A DNA stretch of 64,000 bases from Paenibacillus cellulositrophicus (GCF_009363095.1 NZ_CP045296.1:372001-436000); one strand, 5' to 3'. Positions 33,198 through 42,074 are shown, numbered from the stretch's first letter. Translations and numbers: made by a program. Notes: generated by a model from the letters alone, not told the origin.

Positions 33198-33635
33198 ATG
33201 AGTATTTTATCCGCAGATCAAATTCGAGTGAACGTTAAAGTATCCGACAAGTATGAGGCCATTCGCCTTGCCGGACAAATGCTGGTTGATGCTGGACATG
33301 TGGAACAGGAATATGTCGATAAGATGATTGAACGCGAAAACGCCTTGTCCACTTATATGGGCGCAGGCCTGGCCATTCCCCATGGGACCAACGAAGCCAA
33401 AGGAATGATCAAGTCGACCGGACTGGCCGTGCTGCAAATTCCGGATGGTGTCGATTTTGGCGGGGATGAGCCGGCGGTGCTCGTCGTCGGGATTGCCGCC
33501 CAAAACGGTGAGCATATGGACATTCTGACCAGCGTCGCCATGGTTTGCTCGGATGAGGACAGCATGGAAGGCATCCGTACGGCGAAGACCGCCGAGGAAA
33601 TTTTGAGTATCTTTGAAAGCGGGATGGAAGAATGA
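33198..33635 (+). CDS. mtlF: PTS mannitol subunit IIA
   Basis: A 145-residue IIA protein carrying phosphate from HPr to the IIB domain of MtlA. The active-site histidine lies in GLAIPHGTNEAKG; length and sequence match MtlF. I use ATG 33198; a GTG at 33189 lies directly at the site AGAGAGTGATC. The stop overlaps the mtlD start by four bases. Confidence 0.93.
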   Translation: MSILSADQIRVNVKVSDKYEAIRLAGQMLVDAGHVEQEYVDKMIERENALSTYMGAGLAIPHGTNEAKGMIKSTGLAVLQIPDGVDFGGDEPAVLVVGIAAQNGEHMDILTSVAMVCSDEDSMEGIRTAKTAEEILSIFESGMEE

Positions 33636-34771
33636 AGGCTCTACATTTCGGCGCAGGAAATATCGGAAGGGGATTTATCGGCTTGCTGCTGTCGCAGTCG
33701 GGTTACGAGGTCGTATTTTCCGATGTGAACGAGTCGTTAGTGCAAACGATCCAGCAGCGCGGTTCTTACACGGTCACCATTGCCGACGAGAGCGGGAAGC
33801 AAATCCCGGTAGAGGGCGTTAACGCCATTGACGGACGGGATCCCGCAGCGGTTGCAGAAGCAGTGGCTTCCGCCGATCTGGTCACGACGGCTGTGGGAGT
33901 GAACATTCTGAAACATATCGCGCCGGGGATTGCAGCTGGTTTGAAGCTTCGGATGGAGCTCGGAGCTGCTCCGCTGCATGTTATTGCCTGCGAGAACGCC
34001 ATCGGCGCCAGCACGCAGCTGAAAGAACATGTCATGGGCCATTTGTCGCTCGAAGAGCAGCAAAAAGCGGCTTCTTTTGCAGCCTTCCCGGATTCTGCGG
34101 TAGACCGTATCGTGCCGCTGCAGCATCATGAGGATCCGCTAGCTGTCACGGTGGAGCCGTTCTACGAATGGGTGATCAATCGATCCCAAATGTTCTCCGG
34201 CTCCCAGGAAATCCAAGGGGTTCATTACGTTGACGACTTGATTCCGTATATTGAGCGCAAGCTTTTCACAGTAAATACCGGTCACTGCAGCGCGGCTTAT
34301 GCCGGATACCGGAAAGGATATGCGACCATCCAGGAAGCGATGAAGGACGAGGAAGTCGCCGGGCTGGTTACCGGTGCGCTTCAGGAAACGGGAAGCATGC
34401 TCGTGCGTGCTTACGGCTTTGATCCTGCGGAGCATGAGAACTATATCCGCACGATCATGGACCGCTTCCGCAATCCGTATTTGAGCGACGAGGTTGTCCG
34501 GGTCGGCCGGTCGCCGATCCGTAAGCTGTCTCCGGATGACCGCTTGGTCCGGCCGGCGCTTCGTGCCTGGGAGCAGGGCGGTTCCTTCGAGCATTTGACC
34601 GAGGTCATGGCGCTGGCTCTTAAATTCGACTTCGCAGAAGATCCGGAGGCCGTCAAGCTGCAGAGCCTGATCGCGGATCAAGGCGCCCGCCAGGCTTTTG
34701 CCGAAGTAAGCGGTCTTGATCCAGACCATATGCTGACCGAGGAAGTGTTGAAGGCCTACAATCATCAATAA
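33632..34771 (+). CDS. mtlD: Mannitol-1-phosphate 5-dehydrogenase
   Basis: Oxidises mannitol-1-phosphate to fructose-6-phosphate with NAD+. A 379-residue polyol dehydrogenase with N-terminal HFGAGNIGRGFIG (nucleotide binding) and the conserved catalytic segment KLFTVNTGHCSAAYAGY, where a Lys is followed by the N-x-x-H motif. It overlaps mtlF by four bases. It joins mannitol to glycolysis. Confidence 0.95.
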   Translation: MKALHFGAGNIGRGFIGLLLSQSGYEVVFSDVNESLVQTIQQRGSYTVTIADESGKQIPVEGVNAIDGRDPAAVAEAVASADLVTTAVGVNILKHIAPGIAAGLKLRMELGAAPLHVIACENAIGASTQLKEHVMGHLSLEEQQKAASFAAFPDSAVDRIVPLQHHEDPLAVTVEPFYEWVINRSQMFSGSQEIQGVHYVDDLIPYIERKLFTVNTGHCSAAYAGYRKGYATIQEAMKDEEVAGLVTGALQETGSMLVRAYGFDPAEHENYIRTIMDRFRNPYLSDEVVRVGRSPIRKLSPDDRLVRPALRAWEQGGSFEHLTEVMALALKFDFAEDPEAVKLQSLIADQGARQAFAEVSGLDPDHMLTEEVLKAYNHQ

Positions 34772-34834
34772 TCGATCGAAAACTAGCATGTTCACGATAG
34801 ACGAATTCCAACGTAAAATAAGGAGGTATGGCCC

Positions 34835-36559
34835 ATGAGCCAACTGCTGACCGGCGTGCCCGCATCACCGGGCATCGCCATTGCCAAAGCATACCGGCTG
34901 GAAGCGGAGGAGTCCATCCCGCAGCAGAGAAAGGTCGACGATCCTGCCGCCGAGAAACAGCGTCTTCGCAGCGCGGTGGATGCGGCCAAGGCTGATATCG
35001 ACCGGATCCGGGAAACGACGCTGGAGCGGCTTGGACCGCAGAAGGCCGAGATTTTCGAAGCTCACCTGTTTCTATTGGACGACCCGGACCTGATCGACAC
35101 GACGCTGGACCAGATTGAGAACGAAGGCGTCAACGCGGAATATGCCCTGTACGAAGTGGCTTCCAGCATCATCGAAGCGCTGCAGTCCATGGATAACGAG
35201 ATGCTGCGGGAACGCGCGGCGGACGTTAAGGATATCACGGGACGGGTCATCAGCAAGCTGGAGGGACGGGAGCACAGCGCGCTGTCCGAGCTGAGCGCCG
35301 AAACGATTCTGATTGCCAAAGACTTGACCCCATCGGATACGGCCCAGTTAAATCTGGAATTCGTCCGGGGCTTCGTCACGGAGATCGGAAGCCGGACGTC
35401 GCATTCCGCCATCATGGCCCGCTCCCTGGAGCTGGCTGCCGTCGTCGGGACCGGAGCGGATGCTTCTGCGATTCGGACGGGGGATATGGTCATACTTGAT
35501 GCAACGGCCGGGCAGGTCATCGTCAATCCGTCGGATGAGCAGCTCCGCGAATATTCCGCTCGTAAGGCCGAGTATGAGGAGTATAAGACCCGCATGCGCA
35601 GCTACGTGGACCGACCGTCGGTCACCGCTGACGGCGTTCAGGTGGAGCTGGCCAGCAATATCGGTGGCATTGACGATCTGGAGAAGGTGCTGGCGAACGG
35701 GGCGGACGGCATTGGCTTGTTCCGTACCGAATTTCTGTATATGGGACGCAGCTCGTTCCCTTCCGAAGAAGAGCAGTATTCCGTATACAAGCATGTATTG
35801 GAGAAAATGAACGGCAAGCGCGTCGTCATCCGTACGCTGGATATCGGCGGCGATAAAGAGCTGCCTTACCTGCAGCTGCCGAAAGAGATGAATCCGTTTC
35901 TGGGCCAGCGGGCCATCCGTTTATGCCTGGATAAGGAGGATTTGTTCCGCACCCAGCTTCGGGCGCTGCTTCGGGCCAGCATGCACGGCAAGCTAGCCAT
36001 TATGTTCCCGATGATCGCCGTCCTGGGCGAGCTTCGTGAGGCGAAGCGGATTCTGGCGGAAGAACGTGCCAAGCTCGAGCAGGAGGGCACAAAGGTGTCC
36101 GATTCGCTTGAAGTCGGCATTATGATCGAAATTCCCGCTGCAGCGATCGCCGCCGATGTGTTGGCGAAGGAAGTGGACTTTTTCAGCATAGGCACGAACG
36201 ACCTGATTCAGTACACGATGGCGGCGGACCGGATGAACGAATCGGTTGCCTATCTGTATCAGCCTCATCATCCGTCGATTCTCCGTCTGGTGCAGCTTGT
36301 GATCCAGGCAGCTAACCGCCACGGCAAATGGGCCGGCATGTGCGGTGAAATGGCCGGAGATTCGGCAGCGATTCCGCTTCTTCTCGGCCTCGGACTGTAC
36401 GAATTCAGCATGAGCGCCTCGTCCGTACTCCCGGCCAGAGAACTGATTTCCCGCTTGTCCAGAGAGGAATGGGCAGGCTTGGCCGAGCAGGCGATCGGCA
36501 TGAGCTCCCAGCAAGAGGTGCTTGATTTTGTCAACCAACAACTAAGGAGTGAAGCATAA
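34835..36559 (+). CDS. ptsI: PTS enzyme I (PEP-protein phosphotransferase)
   Basis: Transfers phosphate from phosphoenolpyruvate to HPr. The 574-residue protein starts with the EI N-terminal swivelling domain (GVPASPGIAIAKA), has the phospho-His190 in GSRTSHSAIMARS, and a PEP-binding TIM barrel with GLFRTEFLYM, TLDIGGDKELPY and the late GMCGEMAGD. AAGGAGG precedes the ATG. It follows mtlD by 63 bases with no terminator, so it is probably in the mtl transcript. The order ptsI-ptsH is the reverse of the usual ptsHI operon. Confidence 0.94.
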   Translation: MSQLLTGVPASPGIAIAKAYRLEAEESIPQQRKVDDPAAEKQRLRSAVDAAKADIDRIRETTLERLGPQKAEIFEAHLFLLDDPDLIDTTLDQIENEGVNAEYALYEVASSIIEALQSMDNEMLRERAADVKDITGRVISKLEGREHSALSELSAETILIAKDLTPSDTAQLNLEFVRGFVTEIGSRTSHSAIMARSLELAAVVGTGADASAIRTGDMVILDATAGQVIVNPSDEQLREYSARKAEYEEYKTRMRSYVDRPSVTADGVQVELASNIGGIDDLEKVLANGADGIGLFRTEFLYMGRSSFPSEEEQYSVYKHVLEKMNGKRVVIRTLDIGGDKELPYLQLPKEMNPFLGQRAIRLCLDKEDLFRTQLRALLRASMHGKLAIMFPMIAVLGELREAKRILAEERAKLEQEGTKVSDSLEVGIMIEIPAAAIAADVLAKEVDFFSIGTNDLIQYTMAADRMNESVAYLYQPHHPSILRLVQLVIQAANRHGKWAGMCGEMAGDSAAIPLLLGLGLYEFSMSASSVLPARELISRLSREEWAGLAEQAIGMSSQQEVLDFVNQQLRSEA

Positions 36560-36562
36560 GCT

Positions 36563-36826
36563 ATGGTAACCCAAACTTTTACCGTCATCCACCCGCAAGG
36601 GTTTCATGCCCGCCCTTCGAAACTGTTCGTAGAGAAGGCAAATACGTTTCCTTGTAAAGTTACGCTGTTCAAAGGCGAGAAAAAAGCCAACGGCAAAAGC
36701 TCCCTCGGGCTGTTGACCCTGGGCATTGCCGCCGGCGATGAAATCCGGCTGGAAGCCGACGGTGAGCAGGAAGAGCAGGCGCTGCAGGAGTTGGGCCAAA
36801 TGCTCACCAAAATTTACGAAGAGTAG
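36563..36826 (+). CDS. ptsH: Phosphocarrier protein HPr
   Basis: An 87-residue HPr with catalytic His15 in GFHARPS and the regulatory Ser46 in GKSSLGLLTLG, the site phosphorylated by HPr kinase in Bacillota and used for CcpA co-repression. Both residues are in their canonical positions, so it can act in sugar transport and possibly in catabolite control. It begins three bases after ptsI and ends the operon. Confidence 0.94.
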   Translation: MVTQTFTVIHPQGFHARPSKLFVEKANTFPCKVTLFKGEKKANGKSSLGLLTLGIAAGDEIRLEADGEQEEQALQELGQMLTKIYEE

Positions 36827-36837
36827 TCTGAAGCAGC

Positions 36838-36893
36838 AAAAACCATCCAGAGCCTCAGGGAGAAATCCCTATTGGGCTGGATGGTTTTTTTGT
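36838..36893. terminator. Terminator of the mtl operon
   Basis: AAACCATCCAG ... CTGGATGGTTT with an inner AGGGA/TCCCT stem, followed by seven T. It also faces the convergent ABC exporter gene. Confidence 0.9.
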
Positions 36894-36907
36894 AGGGGAG
36901 CAGCCGG

Positions 36908-38644
36908 TCACAACTTAAGCTGCATGTTATATAAATGCGCATAGGTGCCGCCCAGTGCCAAAAGCTCTTCATGCGTTCCCTGTTCCGCAATCTCGTCATC
37001 GGTCAACACGATGATCCGCTGTGCATTCCGGACCGTAGACAGCCGGTGGGCGATCACCAACGTCGTACGGTTGTCGGACAGCTTCTCCAGCGACGACTGT
37101 ACTGCCAGCTCGCTGTCATTGTCAAGGGAACTGGTGGCTTCGTCAAAGATGATCACGGGCGGATTTTTGAGAAACACGCGTGCAATGCTGAGCCGCTGCT
37201 TCTGACCGCCGGATAACTTGATTCCGCGCTGGCCGATGTCGGTATCATAGCCGTCCGGCAGCCCCATAATGAAATCATGGGCATGGGCCTTTTTCGCCGC
37301 CTCGATGACTTCCTCGTGGGTCGCCTCCACGTTGCCGTAACGGATATTATCCATAACTGTGCCGGCAAATAAATAGATATCCTGCTGGACGATGCCAATG
37401 TTCCGCCGGAGGGAGCGCAAAGTCAATCCGCGGATGTCTTTGCCATCCAGAAGAATGGTTCCTTTGCTGACTTCATAAAACCGGGGGATCAAGGAGCACA
37501 GCGTCGTTTTCCCGACGCCGGACGGACCGACGATGGCTACGTATTCGCCGGCTTCGATGGTAAGAGACAGGTCGGTCAGCACTTCCCGGTGATCGTCTTT
37601 ATACTTGAAGGAGACCTGCCGGAATTCCACCTTGCCTTCGGCATGGCCGAGCTCTGCCGCACCTGGCGCGTCGCAGATATCCGGCTCTACCTCCAAAATC
37701 TCCATGAACCGGTCAAACCCCGTCATACCTTCCTGATACAGCCTTGCGAAATTCACCATCCGCTGAATGGGCTCGATCAGAATGCCAATGCATAAAAAGA
37801 AGGTCAGCAAGTCCGGAAGCTGCATCGACGAGTGGAGGATAGCGGCACCGCCGAAGACGATAACGGCGACGGTAATCAGCTGTGTAAAGCCGATCATTCC
37901 GCCAGAGAAAATGGCTTCGCTCTTGTACCCGTCGCTCCGGCTCTGGAGAAAGCGGGCATTGGCCCGGGCGAATTTGCGGATCTCCACGTGCTCGTTCGTA
38001 AACGATTTGACCACACGAATTCCGGCGAGGGAGTCTTCCACCTGCTCATTGATGTCCCCGATCCGGTCCCGGCTGATTCGCAGAGCCGCATTCATTTTCC
38101 GGTTAAAATAAAACGCGTACGCAGCCATCACCGGCAAAAACAGAAAGACGATCAAGGTCAGCTTAACGTCGATCGCGATCAAAATGATAAACGCACCGGT
38201 AAATTTCAAGATCGAGATGAGCAGGTCCTCCGGTCCGTGATGGTACAGCTCGGCAAGGGATAAAATATCGTTTGTGGTCCGGGTCATCAGCTGGCCGGTT
38301 TTTTGTTCGTCGTAAAAACGGAACGAAAGCTTCTGCAAATGCTCGAACAGTTCGCTTCGCATGTCGCCTTCCATCATCGCGCCCATCATGTGGCCTTTGT
38401 AGTCCACGAACACCTCGCAGGCAATATGGAGAATGACCAATGCGAGCATCCCCGCACCGACGGCATAGATTTGGGACAGCGCGTCAGAATGAGCACCGTC
38501 AAGCAGCTCGGAGGTAATGTAGCGGACGCCGAGCGGAAGAACAAGCGTAATCGCCGACAAAATAAAAGCGCATGCCATATCGGCGGCAAACAGTCCCTTG
38601 TAGGGTCTATAGTAGGAAATGAATTTTTTAATTCTGGAATTCAA
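36908..38644 (-). CDS. ABC exporter, fused membrane and ATPase domains
   Basis: A 578-residue half-transporter acting as a dimer. Residues 1-310 form the six-helix exporter membrane domain and 330-578 the ATPase, with Walker A GPSGVGKT, signature LSGGQKQ, Walker B VIIFDEATSSLD and the H-loop VIAHRLS. The family exports drugs, lipids or peptides. The start is a TTG at 38644, seven bases after GGGAGG. That site lies in an unusual leader (38645-38722) with a 16-codon peptide and an anti-SD segment, which argues for induced translation and favours antibiotic export. The substrate is not certain. Confidence 0.9.
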   Translation of the reverse strand: MNSRIKKFISYYRPYKGLFAADMACAFILSAITLVLPLGVRYITSELLDGAHSDALSQIYAVGAGMLALVILHIACEVFVDYKGHMMGAMMEGDMRSELFEHLQKLSFRFYDEQKTGQLMTRTTNDILSLAELYHHGPEDLLISILKFTGAFIILIAIDVKLTLIVFLFLPVMAAYAFYFNRKMNAALRISRDRIGDINEQVEDSLAGIRVVKSFTNEHVEIRKFARANARFLQSRSDGYKSEAIFSGGMIGFTQLITVAVIVFGGAAILHSSMQLPDLLTFFLCIGILIEPIQRMVNFARLYQEGMTGFDRFMEILEVEPDICDAPGAAELGHAEGKVEFRQVSFKYKDDHREVLTDLSLTIEAGEYVAIVGPSGVGKTTLCSLIPRFYEVSKGTILLDGKDIRGLTLRSLRRNIGIVQQDIYLFAGTVMDNIRYGNVEATHEEVIEAAKKAHAHDFIMGLPDGYDTDIGQRGIKLSGGQKQRLSIARVFLKNPPVIIFDEATSSLDNDSELAVQSSLEKLSDNRTTLVIAHRLSTVRNAQRIIVLTDDEIAEQGTHEELLALGGTYAHLYNMQLKL

Positions 38645-38651
38645 TTGGATT

Positions 38652-38692
38652 CCTCCCGTAATGCAGGAGGGTTAAAGTATAGTCGCCCTCCC
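38652..38692 (-). promoter_or_regulatory. Alternating SD / anti-SD segments before the ABC exporter
   Basis: Reading the minus strand: GGGAGGG at 38692-38686 (within leader codons), CCCTCC at 38671-38666 (directly after the leader stop codon) and GGGAGG at 38657-38652 (the ribosome binding site of the exporter). The middle segment can pair with either neighbour, the arrangement of a translational attenuator. Whether it works so is inference. Confidence 0.6.
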
Positions 38693-38722
38693 GTTTGTAG
38701 GTAAGACGGCGGTTTTTTTCAT
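38672..38722 (-). CDS. Putative 16-residue leader peptide
   Basis: The frame ATG AAA AAA ACC ... CTT TAA encodes MKKTAVLPTNGRATIL. GGAAAGGG lies eight bases before its ATG. It ends 27 bases before the TTG start of the ABC exporter, and its stop codon abuts the CCCTCC anti-SD segment. Codons 11-12 (GGG AGG) form the upstream pairing partner. Short leader peptides of this type regulate antibiotic-resistance genes by ribosome stalling. I found no known stall motif, and the sequence may be fortuitous. Confidence 0.55.
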   Translation of the reverse strand: MKKTAVLPTNGRATIL

Positions 38723-38972
38723 AGAAAACACCCTTTCCATAAGAATTACTTTCATCATATCCGAACAGATTTCCATTTAGGAGTAAAATTTGCCTATATC
38801 TAAAAATTACTGCGATGTGGGTACGTTTTATTAACGGCTCATGGGATTGATTCATGAAGGATGGGGCGGGTAATGAAATAAAACGCACTTTCTTATAAAA
38901 AGATGCGGGCTCCTGTGCAGGCAGTCCTCTTTGTGTTACGGAAGGAGCTGATTTATTATCCGGCATCATCTC
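38723..38972. other. Divergent intergenic region without clear promoter
   Basis: AT-rich sequence between the exporter leader and the YrhK-like gene. I see only isolated -10-like hexamers (such as TATGAT on the minus strand near 38760) without matching -35 boxes. Confidence 0.4.
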
Positions 38973-39242
38973 ATGGAGTTTGAGCAGCTTAAGACGGATG
39001 AACATCATTGGCATTGGGTGGTCAAGTTCCGGCACCACCGGCTTGTGGTCCATGAACCCGGCAAGGTTCTGCGGATCGCGAGCGACATCATCATTTCGCT
39101 GTGCTACATCAGTGGCAGCATGCTATTTTTTCAGGAGTCGATGCAAACGGCGGGCGTGTGGCTGTTCGTCATGGGCAGCTTCCAAATGCTTGTCCGCAGC
39201 GTGCTGCGCATTCTGGGCAAAATCGATTGGAAACAGCGCTAA
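38973..39242 (+). CDS. YrhK-like small membrane protein
   Basis: An 89-residue protein with a soluble N-terminal section (HHWHWVVKFRHHRLVVHEPGK), then two membrane helices: ASDIIISLCYISGSMLFF and AGVWLFVMGSFQMLVRSVLR. The GS-x-x-F and LF-x-GS-x-Q patterns match the YrhK family, whose function is unknown. The ATG at 38973 has no nearby ribosome binding site; AAGGAG at 38942-38947 lies seven bases before an in-frame ATT at 38955, which would add MIRHHL and may be a rare ATT start. In Bacillus subtilis, from memory, yrhK sits by a fatty-acid P450 gene; here a P450 gene also follows. Confidence 0.65.
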   Translation: MEFEQLKTDEHHWHWVVKFRHHRLVVHEPGKVLRIASDIIISLCYISGSMLFFQESMQTAGVWLFVMGSFQMLVRSVLRILGKIDWKQR

Positions 39243-39324
39243 GTCATTACGCAAAAAAGAGGTCTGGCTGCCATGTGAATCCAGGTCCTTTGGCATGGAC
39301 CCCGATAATGATCATTCAGATGCA

Positions 39325-39359
39325 AGAGAAAAAGCCGCATTGCTGCGGCTTTTTCTCTG
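39325..39359. terminator. Bidirectional terminator
   Basis: A perfect AGAGAAAAAGCCGCA / TGCGGCTTTTTCTCT hairpin with a TTGC loop between the convergent YrhK-like and P450 genes. Confidence 0.9.
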
Positions 39360-39401
39360 TCCAGGGAACGTGTGGGTTATTGATCTTGTGCCAACTCATA
39401 T

Positions 39402-40661
39402 CTAAACACTTCGGACGTTCTGAATGACAATGTTGCTGTGAGGCAGCGACGGAATATCGCTGAAGCTGTAGCTTAAATCCTGCTGTGGCACGTCATAGCT
39501 CATCCGGTTGGCCAGGAAGTCGAGGCTCTCCTTCATGATTTCCAGGGTTAGCCATTCGCCGGCGCACCGGTGCCCTGTATCATGATCGCCTCCGCCTTGA
39601 GGAATAAACCGGAAAGGGGAACCTCTCCAATGATGAAAACGGTCCGGCATAAACTTCTCCGGCTTGTCCCACAGGTCCGGGTGGTGATTGGTGCCGTACA
39701 GGTCCAGCATGGTTAACGTCCCTTGCTCAAATCGATAACCTTTCCAGACAAAATCCTCTGCCACCCGTGCCGCCGTCACGGGGAAGAAAGGATAGAAACG
39801 GCGGACCTCCTGGATAAAGTGGCCAAGCCGCACCTCATCCGATCCGGCCAGCTTTTCCCGCTCTTCATGCTGCTGAATGACGGCAAGTGCGGTAAAGGCG
39901 ATATAAATGGAAACGGCGACGATCGGGCGAATAATATTCAGCATTTCCATGGCGGCAGTTTTTAAGTCGAGCAGCTGGCCATTCAGATCCCGGTAAAAAG
40001 AGATCACGGCCAGTGCCGAATGTTCCGGCGCTGTGAAACGGTTGGCGCGCACGTCTTCAATCAGGCCGCTGACCCAGGACTCCGCCTTGGTTCTGGCGTT
40101 CCGGCCTTTCATATAGGTGATTCCAATGGAGGCGGGAGATTCGAACAAGGCGCCGAACCAGCCCGTTTTCTCTCGTACTTCTTCCGGCTCAAGCGGAACT
40201 CCAGCCCATTCGCAGGCAACCCGGCATAACAATTCCTTGGCTTCCTCGTAAATCTCGACTTCTTTCCGCGTTTCAAAGTTTTTCGCTGCAATCTCCCAAT
40301 ATTTTCGGGTCAGCTCCCGTATACGCTGCATCGCGTCGTCGGACATGAGGGACATGAACATCGCTTTCCGGTGGCGATGGGCTTCGCCGTCCAGCGTTTG
40401 AACCCCGTTTTCACCGAACAGCGTTTTGATCACGCGTTTGGGTGCCGCACCGAACCGGATAAATTTGTCCTCGTCATAAAACAGCCTGGCGGCTTCTTCC
40501 CCGCGCATGCAAATGGCCCGTTCGCCAAGCAAACGCGTCTCGAATACATCCGATTGAAATCCGAGGGTTCGGTTCGTGATGTACAAATAGCCTTCTTTAA
40601 GAAAAGCTAAACTATGATCCAAGCCTTCTTCTGCCGGCATCGGTCTGTTTCCTTCCAACAT
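39402..40661 (-). CDS. Cytochrome P450, CYP152 fatty-acid peroxygenase type
   Basis: A 419-residue soluble P450 closely resembling P450-BS-beta (CypC/YbdT) of Bacillus subtilis: the start SLAFLKEGYLYITNRT, ICMRGEEAARLFYDEDKF, the I-helix RPIVAVS with the Arg-Pro pair that binds the fatty-acid carboxylate in place of the usual acid-alcohol pair, LDLYGTNHHPDLW, and the haem Cys366 in HRCAGE. CYP152 enzymes use hydrogen peroxide directly to hydroxylate (alpha or beta) or decarboxylate fatty acids and need no reductase; none is encoded here. AAAGGAGG precedes the ATG. Confidence 0.9.
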   Translation of the reverse strand: MLEGNRPMPAEEGLDHSLAFLKEGYLYITNRTLGFQSDVFETRLLGERAICMRGEEAARLFYDEDKFIRFGAAPKRVIKTLFGENGVQTLDGEAHRHRKAMFMSLMSDDAMQRIRELTRKYWEIAAKNFETRKEVEIYEEAKELLCRVACEWAGVPLEPEEVREKTGWFGALFESPASIGITYMKGRNARTKAESWVSGLIEDVRANRFTAPEHSALAVISFYRDLNGQLLDLKTAAMEMLNIIRPIVAVSIYIAFTALAVIQQHEEREKLAGSDEVRLGHFIQEVRRFYPFFPVTAARVAEDFVWKGYRFEQGTLTMLDLYGTNHHPDLWDKPEKFMPDRFHHWRGSPFRFIPQGGGDHDTGHRCAGEWLTLEIMKESLDFLANRMSYDVPQQDLSYSFSDIPSLPHSNIVIQNVRSV

Positions 40662-41014
40662 GAGTGCAACCTCCTTTTACAAAATAAACCGCATCATATA
40701 TACATACCCGAACTGTACTCGATTGATCGTACCCGGCATGGACATGAGAAGGATCTGGATAAACAGGGGTACGAATCAAAGTATTCCCATTCTCTCCGTA
40801 GGATAACAGGCGACCGCAAACCAAGCTGCTTTGGAGGAAGCGGTCAAGGAACACTGAATGTTCCGGAATCCTGGGTCGTTTTGAGGGGGTTTTTGGAGGA
40901 GGATATGTAGAGAACTTTGTCGAATTAAACCTAACTAGTAAATAACTTCCATGAAGGCGGGAGTTCTTCTCGGGTTAGTGATTGGATGGTAGAGATAAGG
41001 GGGCAGGGGATTTT
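40662..41014. other. Divergent intergenic region, P450 / kinase
   Basis: No credible gene. On the minus strand, TATA-rich sequence near 40694-40706 may hold the P450 -10 box, without a convincing -35. Nothing clear for the kinase apart from AGGGGGCAGGGG before its ATG. Confidence 0.4.
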
Positions 41015-42010
41015 ATGGCTGGAAGGAAACTGATTATGGGTATCGACGGAGGGGGCTCCAATACCAGAGTGATCATTGCAAGTCCGGAAGGAAACATCGC
41101 TGCGTACATCGAGGATCAGAAAGCGGCATCGCAGCATCGGGATAACCAGGCAACGGATAATGTCAAGACGGCGATCCGCAAAGCCCTTTCCGTCGCGGGG
41201 TGTTCTCCTGGGGAAATTTGCGGCATGGCCGCAGGCATCGCCGGTTACGACCGGGATCAGGATTTAGAGTGGGTGAAGGAACTGACCCATTTACCGGAAA
41301 TAACATGCCCCAAGTGGCACGTAAACGATGCGGTCGCCGCCCATTATGGTGCATTGATGGCAAAGCCAGGCGTCGTGGTGATTTCCGGTACAGGCTCAAT
41401 TATTTTCGGTATCAATGAAGAAGGGGAATACATACGTAATTACGACTATCATCACTATGCTGCAAGCGCAGCCAGGTTTCTGGCCTATGACGCCGTTTAT
41501 GAAGCCATTGCCGGACATACGGGCGATACTGACGGGCGTCTGGTTCATGATATGCTCTCGCATTGGAATGCAGCCGACCTTGGGGAACTTGCACTCCTGG
41601 GCAGGAACGGTTTCCATGATGACCGCCGCGAAAGGGACCGGGTATTTGGAGCCTTTGCTCCTTATGTTACAGAGGCGGCAGCGGCAGGCAGTTCATTAGC
41701 CCAAGCGGTTTGCGACCGGTCCATTCACCAGATCGTGGTCGGCATCCGCTTGCTCGGACGGCATTTTCAGGCCGAAACGCTGCGGGTTGCGTGCATCGGG
41801 AGCGTGGCGAACAGCACTTATTTTCAGGGAAAGCTTAAGCGTATCTCCACAGATGATCCGGGAAGACCATTCCGTTTGATGGATCCGCATTTTCCTCCCG
41901 TTGTAGGCTCGTTCTTGTATGCAATGGAGCAGCTGGGACTTCCGGTTACGGACGATGTCCTTGAGAGGTTGAGCAGCTCAGCTGGCACATGGATGAAAGC
42001 CCCAATCTAA
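41015..42010 (+). CDS. N-acetylglucosamine kinase-like (BadF/BcrA ATPase family)
   Basis: A 331-residue ASKHA-fold kinase. The phosphate-1 motif GIDGGGSNTRVII is at the N terminus, PGVVVISGTGSI forms the adenosine/phosphate-2 region, and VACIGSVANS lies toward the C terminus. Members phosphorylate N-acetylglucosamine, glucosamine or related sugars in the cytoplasm; the family also has 2-hydroxyacyl-CoA dehydratase activators, but the cysteine pair of those is absent. I use ATG 41015 after AGGGG. It ends at a terminator, so it is separate from the following ABC operon. Confidence 0.8.
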   Translation: MAGRKLIMGIDGGGSNTRVIIASPEGNIAAYIEDQKAASQHRDNQATDNVKTAIRKALSVAGCSPGEICGMAAGIAGYDRDQDLEWVKELTHLPEITCPKWHVNDAVAAHYGALMAKPGVVVISGTGSIIFGINEEGEYIRNYDYHHYAASAARFLAYDAVYEAIAGHTGDTDGRLVHDMLSHWNAADLGELALLGRNGFHDDRRERDRVFGAFAPYVTEAAAAGSSLAQAVCDRSIHQIVVGIRLLGRHFQAETLRVACIGSVANSTYFQGKLKRISTDDPGRPFRLMDPHFPPVVGSFLYAMEQLGLPVTDDVLERLSSSAGTWMKAPI

Positions 42011-42074
42011 TGGATTCGGAGGAAACGATTCTTGTTTCCATACCAAATAAGGAGCCATAAGAATACATTAACGC

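Noticed and set aside
40614..40910. Open frame of 98 codons on the plus strand
   Set aside because: It runs antisense across the P450 start and ribosome binding site and lacks its own site or any recognisable fold.
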